Shown piece after piece: positions 23,965 to 32,189 of a stretch of DNA of 64,000 nucleotides (position 1 is its first letter; each line of letters begins with the position of its first letter). The position numbers and the translations under genes were made by a program. The DNA lies in contig CAWDIJ010000010.1 of assembly GCA_963802375.1 (NCBI GenBank), positions 992,001 through 1,056,000 on the forward strand, written 5' to 3'. Below the pieces are notes generated by a model. It had not been told where the DNA came from. It did not search any database and saw nothing but the letters and a program-made list of their open reading frames with translations. Source of the DNA: JACDAN01 sp963802375 (GTDB lineage Bacteria; Actinomycetota; Thermoleophilia; Gaiellales; Gaiellaceae).

Positions 23965-25264
23965 CCAGCACGCGTGGAAGGGCGTCGAGCAGGTCGCCGG
24001 CCATCAGCCCCGACCGACGCCCCGAAGCCGCGACCGCGTCCGTGTGCACGCGGACCGCAGCTGCCGCCGCGAGCCGCGGCTCCATTCCCTTCGCGAGGAA
24101 TGCCGCCACGACACCGGTGAGCACATCGCCCGTACCTGCCGTTGCAAGCGACGCCGCGCCGCCCGCCACCAAAGGGCCTTCGCCCGGCGCGCCGACGAGG
24201 GTGCCCTCCCCTTTCAGGACAACCACGCAGCCAAAGCCGTCCACGGCGCGGCGCAGCGCCTCGAGCCGGTGCGCGTCGACCCAGGACGACTCCTCGCCGA
24301 GCAACCGGCCGAGCTCGCCGGAGTGCGGGGTGAGCACCGTCGGCGCCTCCCGTGCGAACGGCCTCAGCTCACGAAGCCCGTCGGCGTCGATCACCGCGGG
24401 CAAGTCAGTCTCGTTCAGCAGCTGGTGGACGAGGTCGTCCCGACCGGCCCCGAGCCCGGGGCCTATCGCCAGCGCACCTGCGCGCTCAGCTGCCTCCAGG
24501 GCCTCGTCGAGCGGCCGCTTGACGGCCTCTCGCAGGCGGGCCTCGATCACCGGCAGGGACTCCGCCGGCGCGGCAACCGCGACATAGCCGGCGTCGGCGC
24601 GAAACGCCGCCTCCGCGGTGAGGGTCACCGCCCCGGTCATTCCCGGCGACCCTCCGACCACGAGCACCGATCCCGCCGTGTACTTCGTATCTCCTGGCCG
24701 GCGGCGCGGGACCAGCCGCGAGATCTCCGGCAGCACGCGCGCGTGCTCCGTCGGTCGATGTTCGAGCCCGATGTCCGCGACGACGACCTCCCCGGCCCTG
24801 AACCTGCCCGGCGCGACCTCGTGACCCACCTTGCGCCCGTGGAAGGTCACGGTGACTGCCGCCTCGACGGCCTCTCCGGGCACCTCCCCGGTCGAGGCGT
24901 CCACTCCGGACGAGATGTCGACCGCCACGACAGGCCTCCCCGAACCGTTGATCGCCCGGATCTGCGCGGCGGCATCATCGCGCGGGGGCGGCCGGAAGCC
25001 GGTGCCGAACAGGGCATCGATCACAACATCGGCCTCACCGAGCGCGCGCTCCTCCCAGCCTGCCGCGCGGAGGAGCTCGGCCGCGATCCGTCCATCCCCG
25101 CCGTTCGCTCCACCGCCGCAGACGGCCGCGAACGACCGCTTGTCCGGAAATCGTCGCAGGACTTCATCGGCGACCGCCCCACCGGCTCGCCGCATCAACT
25201 CCTCGACGTCGTGCCCTTCCTCCGCCGCGCGCATCTCCTCGGCGGTGTAGAGCGGCTCAAGCAC
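23957..25264 (-). CDS. nnr: Bifunctional NAD(P)HX epimerase / ADP- or ATP-dependent NAD(P)HX dehydratase
   Basis: 435 residues in two domains. Residues 1 to about 200 are the YjeF_N epimerase (MRRAGGAVADEVLRR, CGGGANGGDGRIAAELL, VVIDALFGTGFRPP, VDISSGVDASTGEV). About 215-430 are the carbohydrate-kinase-like dehydratase (VLVVGGSPGMTGAVTLTAEA, AIGPGLGAGRD, VLTPHSGELGRLLG, ATAGTGDVLTGVVAAFLA with catalytic D380). Together they repair hydrated NADH and NADPH. Sits between acpS and alr, with eight-base overlaps on both sides. Confidence 0.93.
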   Translation of the reverse strand: MLEPLYTAEEMRAAEEGHDVEELMRRAGGAVADEVLRRFPDKRSFAAVCGGGANGGDGRIAAELLRAAGWEERALGEADVVIDALFGTGFRPPPRDDAAAQIRAINGSGRPVVAVDISSGVDASTGEVPGEAVEAAVTVTFHGRKVGHEVAPGRFRAGEVVVADIGLEHRPTEHARVLPEISRLVPRRRPGDTKYTAGSVLVVGGSPGMTGAVTLTAEAAFRADAGYVAVAAPAESLPVIEARLREAVKRPLDEALEAAERAGALAIGPGLGAGRDDLVHQLLNETDLPAVIDADGLRELRPFAREAPTVLTPHSGELGRLLGEESSWVDAHRLEALRRAVDGFGCVVVLKGEGTLVGAPGEGPLVAGGAASLATAGTGDVLTGVVAAFLAKGMEPRLAAAAAVRVHTDAVAASGRRSGLMAGDLLDALPRVLDA

Positions 25265-25631
25265 TTCGGTCGGTCACCACGCAGACCGCGCTCGCCAGCT
25301 CGCGCGAGTGTGACATCGAGAGGTCGATCGGGCCCGCCTCGACGCGTTCGGCCCACCGCTCGACCCGCCCGGAGAGCTTCACCGACGGCTTGGGACGACC
25401 GGCGATCTCGATGTCGCGCCATGCGAACAGCCGCGCGACCCCGACCCCGAGCGCCTTTCCGACCGCTTCCTTGCCGGCAAACCGGGCAGCGTAGTGCTGG
25501 GCTGGGTTCTTCCGCGCGTCGCAGTAGGCCTGCTCGGCCGCCGTGAAGCAGCGGTCGCGGAAGCCGCTGTACCGCTCCAGCGCCTCGCGGATCCGGCCGA
25601 TCTCGATCATGTCGACGCCGACCCGCGTCAC
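25257..25631 (-). CDS. acpS: Holo-[acyl-carrier-protein] synthase
   Basis: 124 residues; GTG at 25631 overlaps the stop of the preceding HAD gene by four bases (GTGA). Transfers phosphopantetheine from CoA to acyl carrier protein. The Mg-binding start VGVDMIEIGRIREAL and the second motif HYAARFAGKEAVGKALG are typical, followed by IEIAGRPKPSVKLSG and IDLSMSHSRELASAVCV. Normal length for the family. Confidence 0.94.
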   Translation of the reverse strand: MTRVGVDMIEIGRIREALERYSGFRDRCFTAAEQAYCDARKNPAQHYAARFAGKEAVGKALGVGVARLFAWRDIEIAGRPKPSVKLSGRVERWAERVEAGPIDLSMSHSRELASAVCVVTDRSA

Positions 25632-26401
25632 ACGGTCTCCAGCCAGTCCGGGAAGTCGGCGATCGACGACAGGATCGCGTCGGGCCGCACGGATCCCCGC
25701 TCGACCGCGTCGGGCCGGAACTTGCCCGTTCGGACGAGCGCCGTCTTCAGACCATGCTTCTGCGCCCCGGCAACGTCGGCCTCGATGTCGTCGCCGACCA
25801 TCCACGTCATCTCCGGGTCGGCGTCGAGGGCCTCCAGTGCCGCGGTGAAGTAGGGCGCGCTCGGCTTCCCGACCACGGTTGCCTCCACCTCCGCGGCGTA
25901 CTCGAGGCCGGCGACGAAGCAGCCGGAGTCCAAGAGCGGCCCGCGGGAGGTCTGCCACCAGCGGTTCTTGTGCAGGCTGTAGAGCTCGGCACCCAGTTCG
26001 AGCTCGGCGAAGGCCCGCGCGAGGTTCATGTACGAGAAAACGCGGTTCGTCTCCTCGGTCTCGTCGGCCCCGCCCAGGAGCACCGCGTCGGCGTCCTCAC
26101 CGACGAGCTTGACATCGCCGAGATCCTCGAGGACTGCGGGCATCGTCAGCGCGAGCACCCGCTTGCCCGCGAGCGCGCTGCCGGCGGCGGTCGCGGTGGT
26201 CTGGAGCTCGTCGTCTTCGAGCTCGAAGCCCATCGACCGCAGTGCATCGACGAGCGAGCGGCGCGACTGGGTGGTGCTGTTGGTGACGAACCGGAGGCGG
26301 TGCCCGTACTCGCGCAGCTGCCGGACGGCGCGTGTGGCGCCGCGGATCGGTTCGCCGGACACGTGAAGGACCCCGTCGATGTCCAGGAGAATGGCGGCCA
26401 T
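25628..26401 (-). CDS. HAD-superfamily hydrolase, subfamily IIA
   Basis: 257 residues. Nucleophile D7 and acid D9 in ILLDIDGVLHVSGEP; motif II threonine/serine region in RLRFVTNSTTQSRRSL; motif III lysine in ATVVGKPSAPYFTAALEAL; motif IV acids in WMVGDDIEADVAGAQKHG. The C2A cap between motifs I and III is typical of the NagD/HDHD2-like branch (phosphatases of small phosphorylated metabolites). Substrate unknown. Its ATG and that of the divergent arfB-like gene share bases (CATGG at 26399-26403). Confidence 0.85.
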   Translation of the reverse strand: MAAILLDIDGVLHVSGEPIRGATRAVRQLREYGHRLRFVTNSTTQSRRSLVDALRSMGFELEDDELQTTATAAGSALAGKRVLALTMPAVLEDLGDVKLVGEDADAVLLGGADETEETNRVFSYMNLARAFAELELGAELYSLHKNRWWQTSRGPLLDSGCFVAGLEYAAEVEATVVGKPSAPYFTAALEALDADPEMTWMVGDDIEADVAGAQKHGLKTALVRTGKFRPDAVERGSVRPDAILSSIADFPDWLETV

Positions 26402-26813
26402 GGACGGCGAGTCTATTCAGGTGACCAGGACGGTCGCGATCCCCGTGTCGGAGATCGATCTGCGCTTCTCGCGGTCGAGCGGGCCTGGCGGCCAACACGC
26501 GCAGAAGTCGGAAACGCGGGTCGAAGCGATCTTCGACGTCGAGGCCTCGTCGGGCCTCACGCCGGCGCAGAAGGCGCGCGTCGTCCGCAAGGCCGGCCCG
26601 GTGCTCCGGGCGATCGCGCAGGATGAGCGGAGCCAGCTCCGCAACCGCGAGTTGGCGATCGAGCGCGTGGTCGAATCCCTCCGTGACGCGCTCCGTGTCC
26701 CGCGCCGCCGCCGCCCGACGAAGCCGACCGCGGCGGCGCGGCAGCGGCGCCTCGAGCAGAAGCGCCGCCGCAGCGAGACGAAGCAACTACGCCGCCGGCC
26801 GGAGGACGCGTGA
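26400..26813 (+). CDS. arfB: Peptidyl-tRNA hydrolase ArfB-like ribosome-rescue factor
   Basis: 137 residues. The GGQ motif of release factors is in FSRSSGPGGQHAQKSETRVE (G30-G31-Q32), followed by the helix-rich core and an Arg/Lys-rich tail (VPRRRRPTKPTAAARQRRLE), which in ArfB enters the mRNA channel of stalled ribosomes. No codon-recognition domain is present, distinguishing it from RF1/RF2. The ATG at 26400 is preferred because earlier in-frame ATGs lie within the divergent HAD gene. It overlaps the SDR gene by four bases. Confidence 0.88.
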   Translation: MDGESIQVTRTVAIPVSEIDLRFSRSSGPGGQHAQKSETRVEAIFDVEASSGLTPAQKARVVRKAGPVLRAIAQDERSQLRNRELAIERVVESLRDALRVPRRRRPTKPTAAARQRRLEQKRRRSETKQLRRRPEDA

Positions 26814-27586
26814 GTCGCTCGTTCGTCGTCACCGGTGGTGGCCGCGGGATCGGACGTGCCCTAGTGGAGCGGCTCCTCGACGCCGCCGACACGGTCGTCG
26901 CCCTCGAGCTGGATCGGGCCACCCTCGAATGGACCAAGGACCGGCCGGAGGTGCTGGCAATGGTCGGCGATGCGGGCGACGAGGCTGTCGCGGAACAGGC
27001 CGCGGATCTGGCGCAGTCTGCTGGCACGCTTTCCGGCTGGGTCAACAACGCGGCCGTCTTCCGAGACGCGTCGCTGGACTCGGCACCCACTCGCGAGATC
27101 CTCGACCTGATCGCGCTGAACTTCGATCCTGTGCTGGTGGGGTGTGCCACCGCAATCCGTCGCTTTCTCGACGCGGACGGCGGCGGGGCCATCGTCAACG
27201 TCTCGTCCCACCAGGCCCAGCGTCCGGTGCCCGGTTCGCTGCCGTACTCGACTGCCAAGGCAGCGGTCGAAGGGCTGACCCGCGCACTCGCCGTCGAGTA
27301 CGGCCCTCGCGGGATCCGTGTCAACGCTGTCGCCCTGGGTTCGATCCGGACCGAGCGCTACGACGCATGGCTCGCCGAGCAGCGTGCATCGGACGCCGAA
27401 CACATCGAGAGGCAGATGGCTCTGCTCCATCCTGTCGGCCGGGTTGGGTCACCCGAGGAAGCGGCGGCCGCGGTCGCGTACCTGCTCTCGGACGATGCGA
27501 GCTTCATCAACGGAGCCATCGTCCCCGTCGACGGCGGCCGCTCGGTGCTTGCCCGCGACCCCGAGGAGCCGCGCGCGTTCTCCTAA
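26810..27586 (+). CDS. Short-chain dehydrogenase/reductase
   Basis: 258 residues; GTG start overlapping the arfB stop (GTGA). Cofactor motif TGGGRGIG (8-15), NNAA near 79-82, catalytic S132/S133 region in VNVSSHQAQRPVPG, Y146 and K150 in YSTAKAAVEGLTRALA, and the C-terminal YLLSDDASFINGAIVPVDGG typical of FabG-like oxidoreductases. Substrate not identifiable. With arfB it forms a two-gene plus-strand island inside the minus-strand housekeeping cluster. Confidence 0.85.
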   Translation: MSRSFVVTGGGRGIGRALVERLLDAADTVVALELDRATLEWTKDRPEVLAMVGDAGDEAVAEQAADLAQSAGTLSGWVNNAAVFRDASLDSAPTREILDLIALNFDPVLVGCATAIRRFLDADGGGAIVNVSSHQAQRPVPGSLPYSTAKAAVEGLTRALAVEYGPRGIRVNAVALGSIRTERYDAWLAEQRASDAEHIERQMALLHPVGRVGSPEEAAAAVAYLLSDDASFINGAIVPVDGGRSVLARDPEEPRAFS

Positions 27587-27603
27587 GCGCCTCCCTCGAA
27601 GGG

Positions 27604-29430
27604 TTATTCGACCGTGACGGTCTTGGCGAGGTTCCGCGGCTGGTCGACGTTCAGGCCGCGCAGTCGCGCGATTCGGTACGCGAGCAGCTGCAGGGGCACG
27701 ACGGCGAGCACCGCCTGGAGGAAGGACGGCGTGCGCGGGACGTAGATGACGTCGTCCGCGTGATGCTGGATGTCCTCGTTTCCGTCCGTCGCGATCGCGA
27801 TCACGTGCGCGCCGCGCGCTCGGGTCTCCTGGATGTTCGAGACGATCTTGTCGTAGACATGGGTCTTGGTCGCGACGACAACGACGGGCGTCCCCTCCTC
27901 GAGTAGCGCGATCGGGCCGTGCTTCATCTCGCCGGCGGAGTACCCCTCCGTCGGGATGTACGAGATCTCCTTCAGCTTCAGCGCGCCCTCGAGCGCGACG
28001 GGAAGCCCGATGTGGCGGCCGAGGTAGAGGAAGAAGTCCTGCCCGTAGAAGCGCTGGGCGATCTCCTCGATCGGGTGGTCGCCGTCGAGGAACCGGGCAA
28101 CCTTCTTGGGGAGCGTGTAGACCTGGTCGACGATGTACGAGACCTCGCTTGGCGGCAGGGTCCCGCGCATCTCGGCAAGCTTCAGGCCGACGAGATACAG
28201 CAGCGAGACCTGAGCGGTGAACGTCTTCGACGCCGCGACGCCGACTTCGAGCCCGCAGCGCGTGTAGAGCGTCGAATCGACCTCGCGGGTGATGTGCGAG
28301 CCCATCATGTTCGTGATCGCGACGGTGTGGGCGCCCTTTTCCCGGGCCAGCCGCATCGCCCCGACGGTGTCGCGCGTCTCGCCCGACTGCGAGATCCCGA
28401 TCGCCAGGGTGTTCTCGTCGATGACCGGGTTCCGGTAGATCCACTCGGAGGCTATGTCCGGCTCGACCGGGATCCGGGCCCACTCCTCGAGCACGTAACG
28501 CCCGACGACGCCCGCGTGGTACGCGGTGCCGCAGGCGAGGATGACGATGCGCCGGAGGTCGGCCAGCTGCTGCTCGTCCATGCCGAGGCCCTCGAGGACG
28601 AGCTTGCCGTGGCGGGTGCGGTCTCCGATCGTCTCGGCGATCGACTCGGGTTGCTCGTAGATCTCCTTGAGCATGAAGGTCTCGTAGCCGCCCTTCTCGG
28701 CGCTCTCGTCGTCCCAGTCGAGCTCGAGCGGCTCGTGGTCGACGGGCTGCCCGTCTGCGCGGACGAACTCGACGCTGTCGGGGGTGATCGAGACGATGTC
28801 CCCGTCGTCTGGGAAGACCACATTGCGGGTCTCGCCGAGGAACGCGGCGGCGTTGGAAGCGAGGAAGTTCTCCTGCTTCCCGAGGCCGACGACGAGCGGC
28901 GTCTGGCAGCGCGCACCGACGAGCAGGTTTGGGTGGTCGCGGTGGATCACGACGAACGTGAAGTGGCCCTCGAGCTCCTCGTAGGTCTTGACGACGGCGT
29001 CGGTGAGGTCGCCGTCGTAATGGCCCTCGATCAGGTGCGAAACCGTCTCGGCGTCAGTCTCCGAGCTAAAGGTGTGACCCTCCGCCTTGAGCCTCTGCTT
29101 CAGCTCGCGGTAGTTCTCCACGATCCCGTTGAGGACGATCGCGAGCTGCCCGTCCTCGCACGCCGTCAGCGGATGGGCATTGCCCTCGGTGACCGCGCCG
29201 TGCGTCGCCCAGCGCGTGTGTCCGAGCCCCGTCGTCGAGCCCGACCCGTTCGTCGAGGCCGCCTGCTTCAGGAACTGGAGGTTCCCGACGGCTCGGACGT
29301 ACTCGAGGCCGTCCTGCTCGAGAAGCGCGATCCCCGCGGAGTCGTAGCCGCGGTACTCGAGACGCTCGAGGCCGTGGATGAGAAGCGGTTTCGCTGCTCT
29401 CGGCCCGACGTATCCGATGATGCCGCACAC
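27604..29430 (-). CDS. glmS: Glutamine-fructose-6-phosphate aminotransferase (isomerizing)
   Basis: 608 residues. GTG at 29430 is chosen so that the nucleophile is Cys2 in (M)CGIIGYVGPR; an upstream ATG at 29481 would bury it. The glutaminase domain shows LEYRGYDSAGIALL, LGHTRWATHGAVTEGNAHPL and HYDGDLTDAV. Two SIS sugar-isomerase domains follow (ILACGTAYHAGVVGRYVLEE, GISQSGETRDTVGAMRLA, PTEGYSAGEMKHGPIALLEE) ending in NLAKTVTVE. It makes glucosamine-6-phosphate for peptidoglycan. No glmS ribozyme structure was recognised upstream. Confidence 0.97.
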   Translation of the reverse strand: MCGIIGYVGPRAAKPLLIHGLERLEYRGYDSAGIALLEQDGLEYVRAVGNLQFLKQAASTNGSGSTTGLGHTRWATHGAVTEGNAHPLTACEDGQLAIVLNGIVENYRELKQRLKAEGHTFSSETDAETVSHLIEGHYDGDLTDAVVKTYEELEGHFTFVVIHRDHPNLLVGARCQTPLVVGLGKQENFLASNAAAFLGETRNVVFPDDGDIVSITPDSVEFVRADGQPVDHEPLELDWDDESAEKGGYETFMLKEIYEQPESIAETIGDRTRHGKLVLEGLGMDEQQLADLRRIVILACGTAYHAGVVGRYVLEEWARIPVEPDIASEWIYRNPVIDENTLAIGISQSGETRDTVGAMRLAREKGAHTVAITNMMGSHITREVDSTLYTRCGLEVGVAASKTFTAQVSLLYLVGLKLAEMRGTLPPSEVSYIVDQVYTLPKKVARFLDGDHPIEEIAQRFYGQDFFLYLGRHIGLPVALEGALKLKEISYIPTEGYSAGEMKHGPIALLEEGTPVVVVATKTHVYDKIVSNIQETRARGAHVIAIATDGNEDIQHHADDVIYVPRTPSFLQAVLAVVPLQLLAYRIARLRGLNVDQPRNLAKTVTVE

Positions 29431-29518
29431 CCGGGACCTCCTCCGCTCGCTGGCCGCGTTCGCCCCCTCGAAAACGCACAAGAGCCCGGCTTACGAGCGA
29501 CCCCTTCTGCGCGGTCGG

Positions 29519-30781
29519 TTAGCCGAGCTCTCGACGAACGAGAGCCGAAATCCTAGCACAGAGCGAGGCCGCTTCCTGCTCGTTTTCGGCCTCCGCGAGG
29601 ATCCTGACCAACGGCTCGGTCCCCGATGGGCGAACCAGGACCCGGGCGCCGCCGTCGAGCTCGCGGTTGAGCGATTGCACCTCCGCAAGCAGCTCGTCGG
29701 GGAGCTCCCGAACCTGCACCGGGAGGTTCTCCTTGACCTGCGCGAACCGGGGCATCACGGCCGCCGCCTCGGCGAGGCTGCGGCCCTCGAGCGCCCGGCA
29801 GAGAAGGAGTGCGGCCGCGAGCCCGTCGCCGGTCACGTGGCCGTCGAGGCAGATGAGGTGGCCGGACTGCTCCCCGCCCAGGATGGCGTTCTCTCGCCGC
29901 AGCGCCTCGAGCACGTAGCGGTCGCCGACGTCCGTGGTCACGACACGAATCCCGTTGTCGGCCATCAGCCGGTGGAAGCCGAGGTTCGTCATCACTGTGA
30001 CGACGACCGTGTCGACGTCGAGGTAGAGCGCAAGGATCGAAAGGATCTGGTCGCCGTCCACCACCTCGCCCGCGGCGTCCACGGCGAGCATGCGATCGCC
30101 GTCCCCGTCGAAGGCCACGCCGAGATCGGCGCCGCTCGAGACCACACGGCGCTGGAGCTCCCGAACGTCGGTCGCGCCGGAGCCGACGTTGATGTTGTTC
30201 CCGTCTGGCTTGTCCGCGAAGGCAGTCACCTCGGCCCCCAGGCGCACCAACGCGGCCGGCGCGATCCCGGAGTACGCGCCGTTCGCGCAGTCGACCACGA
30301 TCTGGACGCCGTCGAGCGGCGAGCCGAACCGGTCGAGGACGTGCTCGACGTAGCTGTCGGCCGCCACGTCGACGCGGTCGATCGCTCCGCGCCGTGGGCC
30401 CGCCGATTCGTCCATCAGCGCCTCGATCTCCTCCTCGGCGGCGTCGGTCAGCTTCTGGCCCTCCCGGTCGAAGAACTTGATCCCGTTGTATTCCGGCGGG
30501 TTGTGGGACGCAGAGACGACCGTGCCGAGGTCGAGCGAGAGCAGCGCGACCGCCGGCGTCGGCAGCACGCCGCCGAGAACCGCGTTCCCGCCGACGGATG
30601 CGACGCCCTCGGCGAACGCTTCCTCGAGCATCGGCCCCGAGCCGCGCGTGTCGCGCCCGACGAAGACGCGGCCGCCTCCAGACCAGAGCGCGGCCGCGCG
30701 GCCGAGGCGCTCCACGAGCTCGGGCGTCATGGCCTCCCCGACGATCCCGCGGACTCCATCAGTGCCGAAATAGCGGCGCAC
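29519..30781 (-). CDS. glmM: Phosphoglucosamine mutase
   Basis: 420 residues from the GTG at 30781, giving the usual start RRYFGTDGVRGIVGEAMT. The phosphorylated serine is S92 in TVVSASHNPPEYNG, the metal site is VAFDGDGDRM, sugar recognition GGEQSGHLI and the phosphate-binding loop VRPSGTEPLVRI. It converts glucosamine-6-phosphate to glucosamine-1-phosphate. It lies between rpsI and glmS, the standard actinobacterial neighbourhood. An in-frame ATG 81 bases upstream exists but adds sequence not seen in the family. Confidence 0.96.
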   Translation of the reverse strand: MRRYFGTDGVRGIVGEAMTPELVERLGRAAALWSGGGRVFVGRDTRGSGPMLEEAFAEGVASVGGNAVLGGVLPTPAVALLSLDLGTVVSASHNPPEYNGIKFFDREGQKLTDAAEEEIEALMDESAGPRRGAIDRVDVAADSYVEHVLDRFGSPLDGVQIVVDCANGAYSGIAPAALVRLGAEVTAFADKPDGNNINVGSGATDVRELQRRVVSSGADLGVAFDGDGDRMLAVDAAGEVVDGDQILSILALYLDVDTVVVTVMTNLGFHRLMADNGIRVVTTDVGDRYVLEALRRENAILGGEQSGHLICLDGHVTGDGLAAALLLCRALEGRSLAEAAAVMPRFAQVKENLPVQVRELPDELLAEVQSLNRELDGGARVLVRPSGTEPLVRILAEAENEQEAASLCARISALVRRELG

Positions 30782-31088
30782 CGCGCGGGTTCTAGCAGGG
30801 GTGACGCGCGCAGGGGTGAACGACCGGATGGGTCGTCCCTTGAGGACATCCTCCGCCGGCACGCCGCGGGCCGAGCATGCCGCAACCGCGTCGGTTCCCG
30901 GTGCTCAGGGAGGCAGATCGGCACACTCTCGGCGCGAAGTCCGTGGCCCTGCGGGCCACGCCCGAGGGACAGTCCCTCGCGTCAACCCGCGAGAGGAAGC
31001 GGCTTTGCCGGTTCCGGGACTGCGCTGGCCACGTACGGCCGAGAAAAGCGTGAGCTTCTCGGGGAGGAAGCGCGGAGCGCTTCCCGGC
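30782..31088 (-). other. 307-base gene-free region between rpsI and glmM with consecutive hairpins
   Basis: No coding sequence is supported. In the minus-strand transcript between rpsI and glmM four hairpins can form: GTGGCC/GGCCAC (30943-30959), GAGGGAC/GTCCCTC (30964-30978), CGAGAA/TTCTCG (31040-31061) and GGAAGCGC/GCGCTTCC (31066-31084). The last lies five bases after the rpsI stop and may act as a terminator or processing site, although no U-run follows it. Confidence 0.45.
31066..31084 (-). terminator. Hairpin after rpsI
   Basis: GGAAGCGC (31066-31073) and GCGCTTCC (31077-31084) form a perfect 8-bp stem with a three-base loop just downstream of the rpsI stop. There is no T-run, so termination or mRNA-end stabilisation is inferred only from place and stability. 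Confidence 0.45.
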
Positions 31089-31484
31089 CTAGCGCTTCGA
31101 GAACTGCGGGGCCTTGCGGGCCTTGTGGAGCCCGGCCTTCTTGCGCTCGACGATGCGTGCGTCGCGCGTCAGGAAGCCCTCGCGCTTCAGCGCCACGCGC
31201 AGCTCGGGGTCGGCCTCGACGAGCGCACGGGCGAGCCCGTGGCGGATCGCCTCGGCCTGCCCGGTCGGGCCTCCGCCCTCGACGCGGACACGCAGGTCGT
31301 AGGTTCCCTCGGCGCCCGCGACCTTGAGCGGCGCCATCAGCGCCGTGCGGTGGGTGGCCCGCGGGAAGTACTCCTCGATCGTCCGGCCGTTGATCCAGGT
31401 TGTGCCGTCCCCCGGACGAAGGATCACGCGGGCGATCGACGTCTTCCGCTTGCCGGTTCCCCGGTACTGGGCCGGCGCGCTCAC
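31089..31484 (-). CDS. rpsI: 30S ribosomal protein S9
   Basis: 131 residues. Contains the S9 core GTGKRKTSIARVILRPGDGT, INGRTIEEYFP, VRVEGGGPTGQAEAIRHGLA and the basic C-terminal tail ERKKAGLHKARKAPQFSKR, whose final SKR reaches the P-site tRNA. The ATG overlaps the rplM stop by four bases, the universal L13-S9 operon order. Length is normal. Confidence 0.98.
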   Translation of the reverse strand: MSAPAQYRGTGKRKTSIARVILRPGDGTTWINGRTIEEYFPRATHRTALMAPLKVAGAEGTYDLRVRVEGGGPTGQAEAIRHGLARALVEADPELRVALKREGFLTRDARIVERKKAGLHKARKAPQFSKR

Positions 31485-31924
31485 GCCTTCGCCTCCTCGG
31501 GCAGGGGCTTCGGATCCTGGGCTTCGTGCGGATGCTCGGGGCCGGCGTAGATCTTCAGCTTCGTCAGCTGGGCGCGGCTGAGGCGGTTCCGCGGGAGCAT
31601 CCCCTTGACCGCCTTGCGCAGCACCTCGGTCGGCCGCCGGTCGAGCTGCTCGCGCAGCGTCCGCGTCCTCAGGCCGCCCGGATAGCCGGAGTGCCGGTGG
31701 TAGAGCTTCTCGTCGAGCTTCTTGCCGGTGACGGCGATCTTCTCGGCGTTCACGACGACGACGAAGTCACCGGTGTCCACGTGTGGCGTGTACTGGGCCT
31801 TGTTCTTGCCGCGGAGCGTGTCCGCGATGCGCGTGGCGAGACGCCCGAGGGTCTGACCCTCGGCGTCGACGACGTACCAGCGGCGATCGACCTCGCCCGG
31901 CTTTGCGTTCCACGTTTTGCCCAT
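31481..31924 (-). CDS. rplM: 50S ribosomal protein L13
   Basis: 147 residues from the ATG at 31924. Shows the L13 landmarks RRWYVVDAEGQTLGRLATRI, LRGKNKAQYTPHVDTGDFVV, VNAEKIAVTGKKLDEKLYHR, HSGYPGGLRTRTLREQL and AVKGMLPRNRLSRAQLTKLK. First gene of the rplM-rpsI operon. The 118 bases upstream contain GC-rich hairpins, one of which resembles a terminator for the gene before it. Confidence 0.98.
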   Translation of the reverse strand: MGKTWNAKPGEVDRRWYVVDAEGQTLGRLATRIADTLRGKNKAQYTPHVDTGDFVVVVNAEKIAVTGKKLDEKLYHRHSGYPGGLRTRTLREQLDRRPTEVLRKAVKGMLPRNRLSRAQLTKLKIYAGPEHPHEAQDPKPLPEEAKA

Positions 31925-31970
31925 ACGGAAAAGCGGCGGACACACGGCCCGCCGACGGGAGCATAGTAGC

Positions 31971-31995
31971 GGCCCGCCGGCAAAGCCGCCGGGCC
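31971..31995 (-). terminator. GC-rich hairpin upstream of rplM
   Basis: GGCCCGCCGGC (31971-31981) and GCCGCCGGGCC (31985-31995) pair over 11 positions with one mismatch around an AAA loop. On the minus strand it follows the small membrane gene at 32043-32189 and precedes rplM by about 50 bases, so it could end the upstream transcript or act as a leader structure for L13. Confidence 0.4.
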
Positions 31996-32042
31996 TCTCT
32001 CCTTGGTCGGCGCCGCCGAGTCGGCGCCTTAGATCGCAGCAA

Positions 32043-32189
32043 TCAGCGCTCTTCGCCGTCCTTGCGGCCACCGAGCCAGACCGCCACCGCGACCGCAACG
32101 ATCAGCAGGCCAGCCGAGAGTTCCACGACCGCACCGGCGACACCGCCGTGGGCGACTAGCCCGACGAGAGCAGCCACAGTCCCGTGCAT
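32043..32189 (-). CDS. 48-residue single-pass membrane protein
   Basis: ATG at 32189 lies inside the 3' end of the larger membrane gene and overlaps its stop by 34 bases. The product has a short N-terminus (HGTVAALVGLVAHGG), one strong helix ELSAGLLIVAVAVAVWLG and a positively charged end GGRKDGEER, giving an N-out/C-in topology. Too short for standard gene calling. The overlap and clean helix-plus-charge pattern support it as real, and co-translation with the upstream membrane protein suggests they work together (inference). Confidence 0.5.
   Translation of the reverse strand: MHGTVAALVGLVAHGGVAGAVVELSAGLLIVAVAVAVWLGGRKDGEER

Noticed and set aside
29431..29520. glmS ribozyme upstream of glmS
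   Set aside because: The short GC-rich leader shows no conserved ribozyme core; actinobacterial glmS usually lacks it.
27919..29556. 545-residue open frame opposite glmS
   Set aside because: It is an acidic/Leu-Val-rich shadow of glmS codon structure; glmS motifs are unambiguous on the minus strand.
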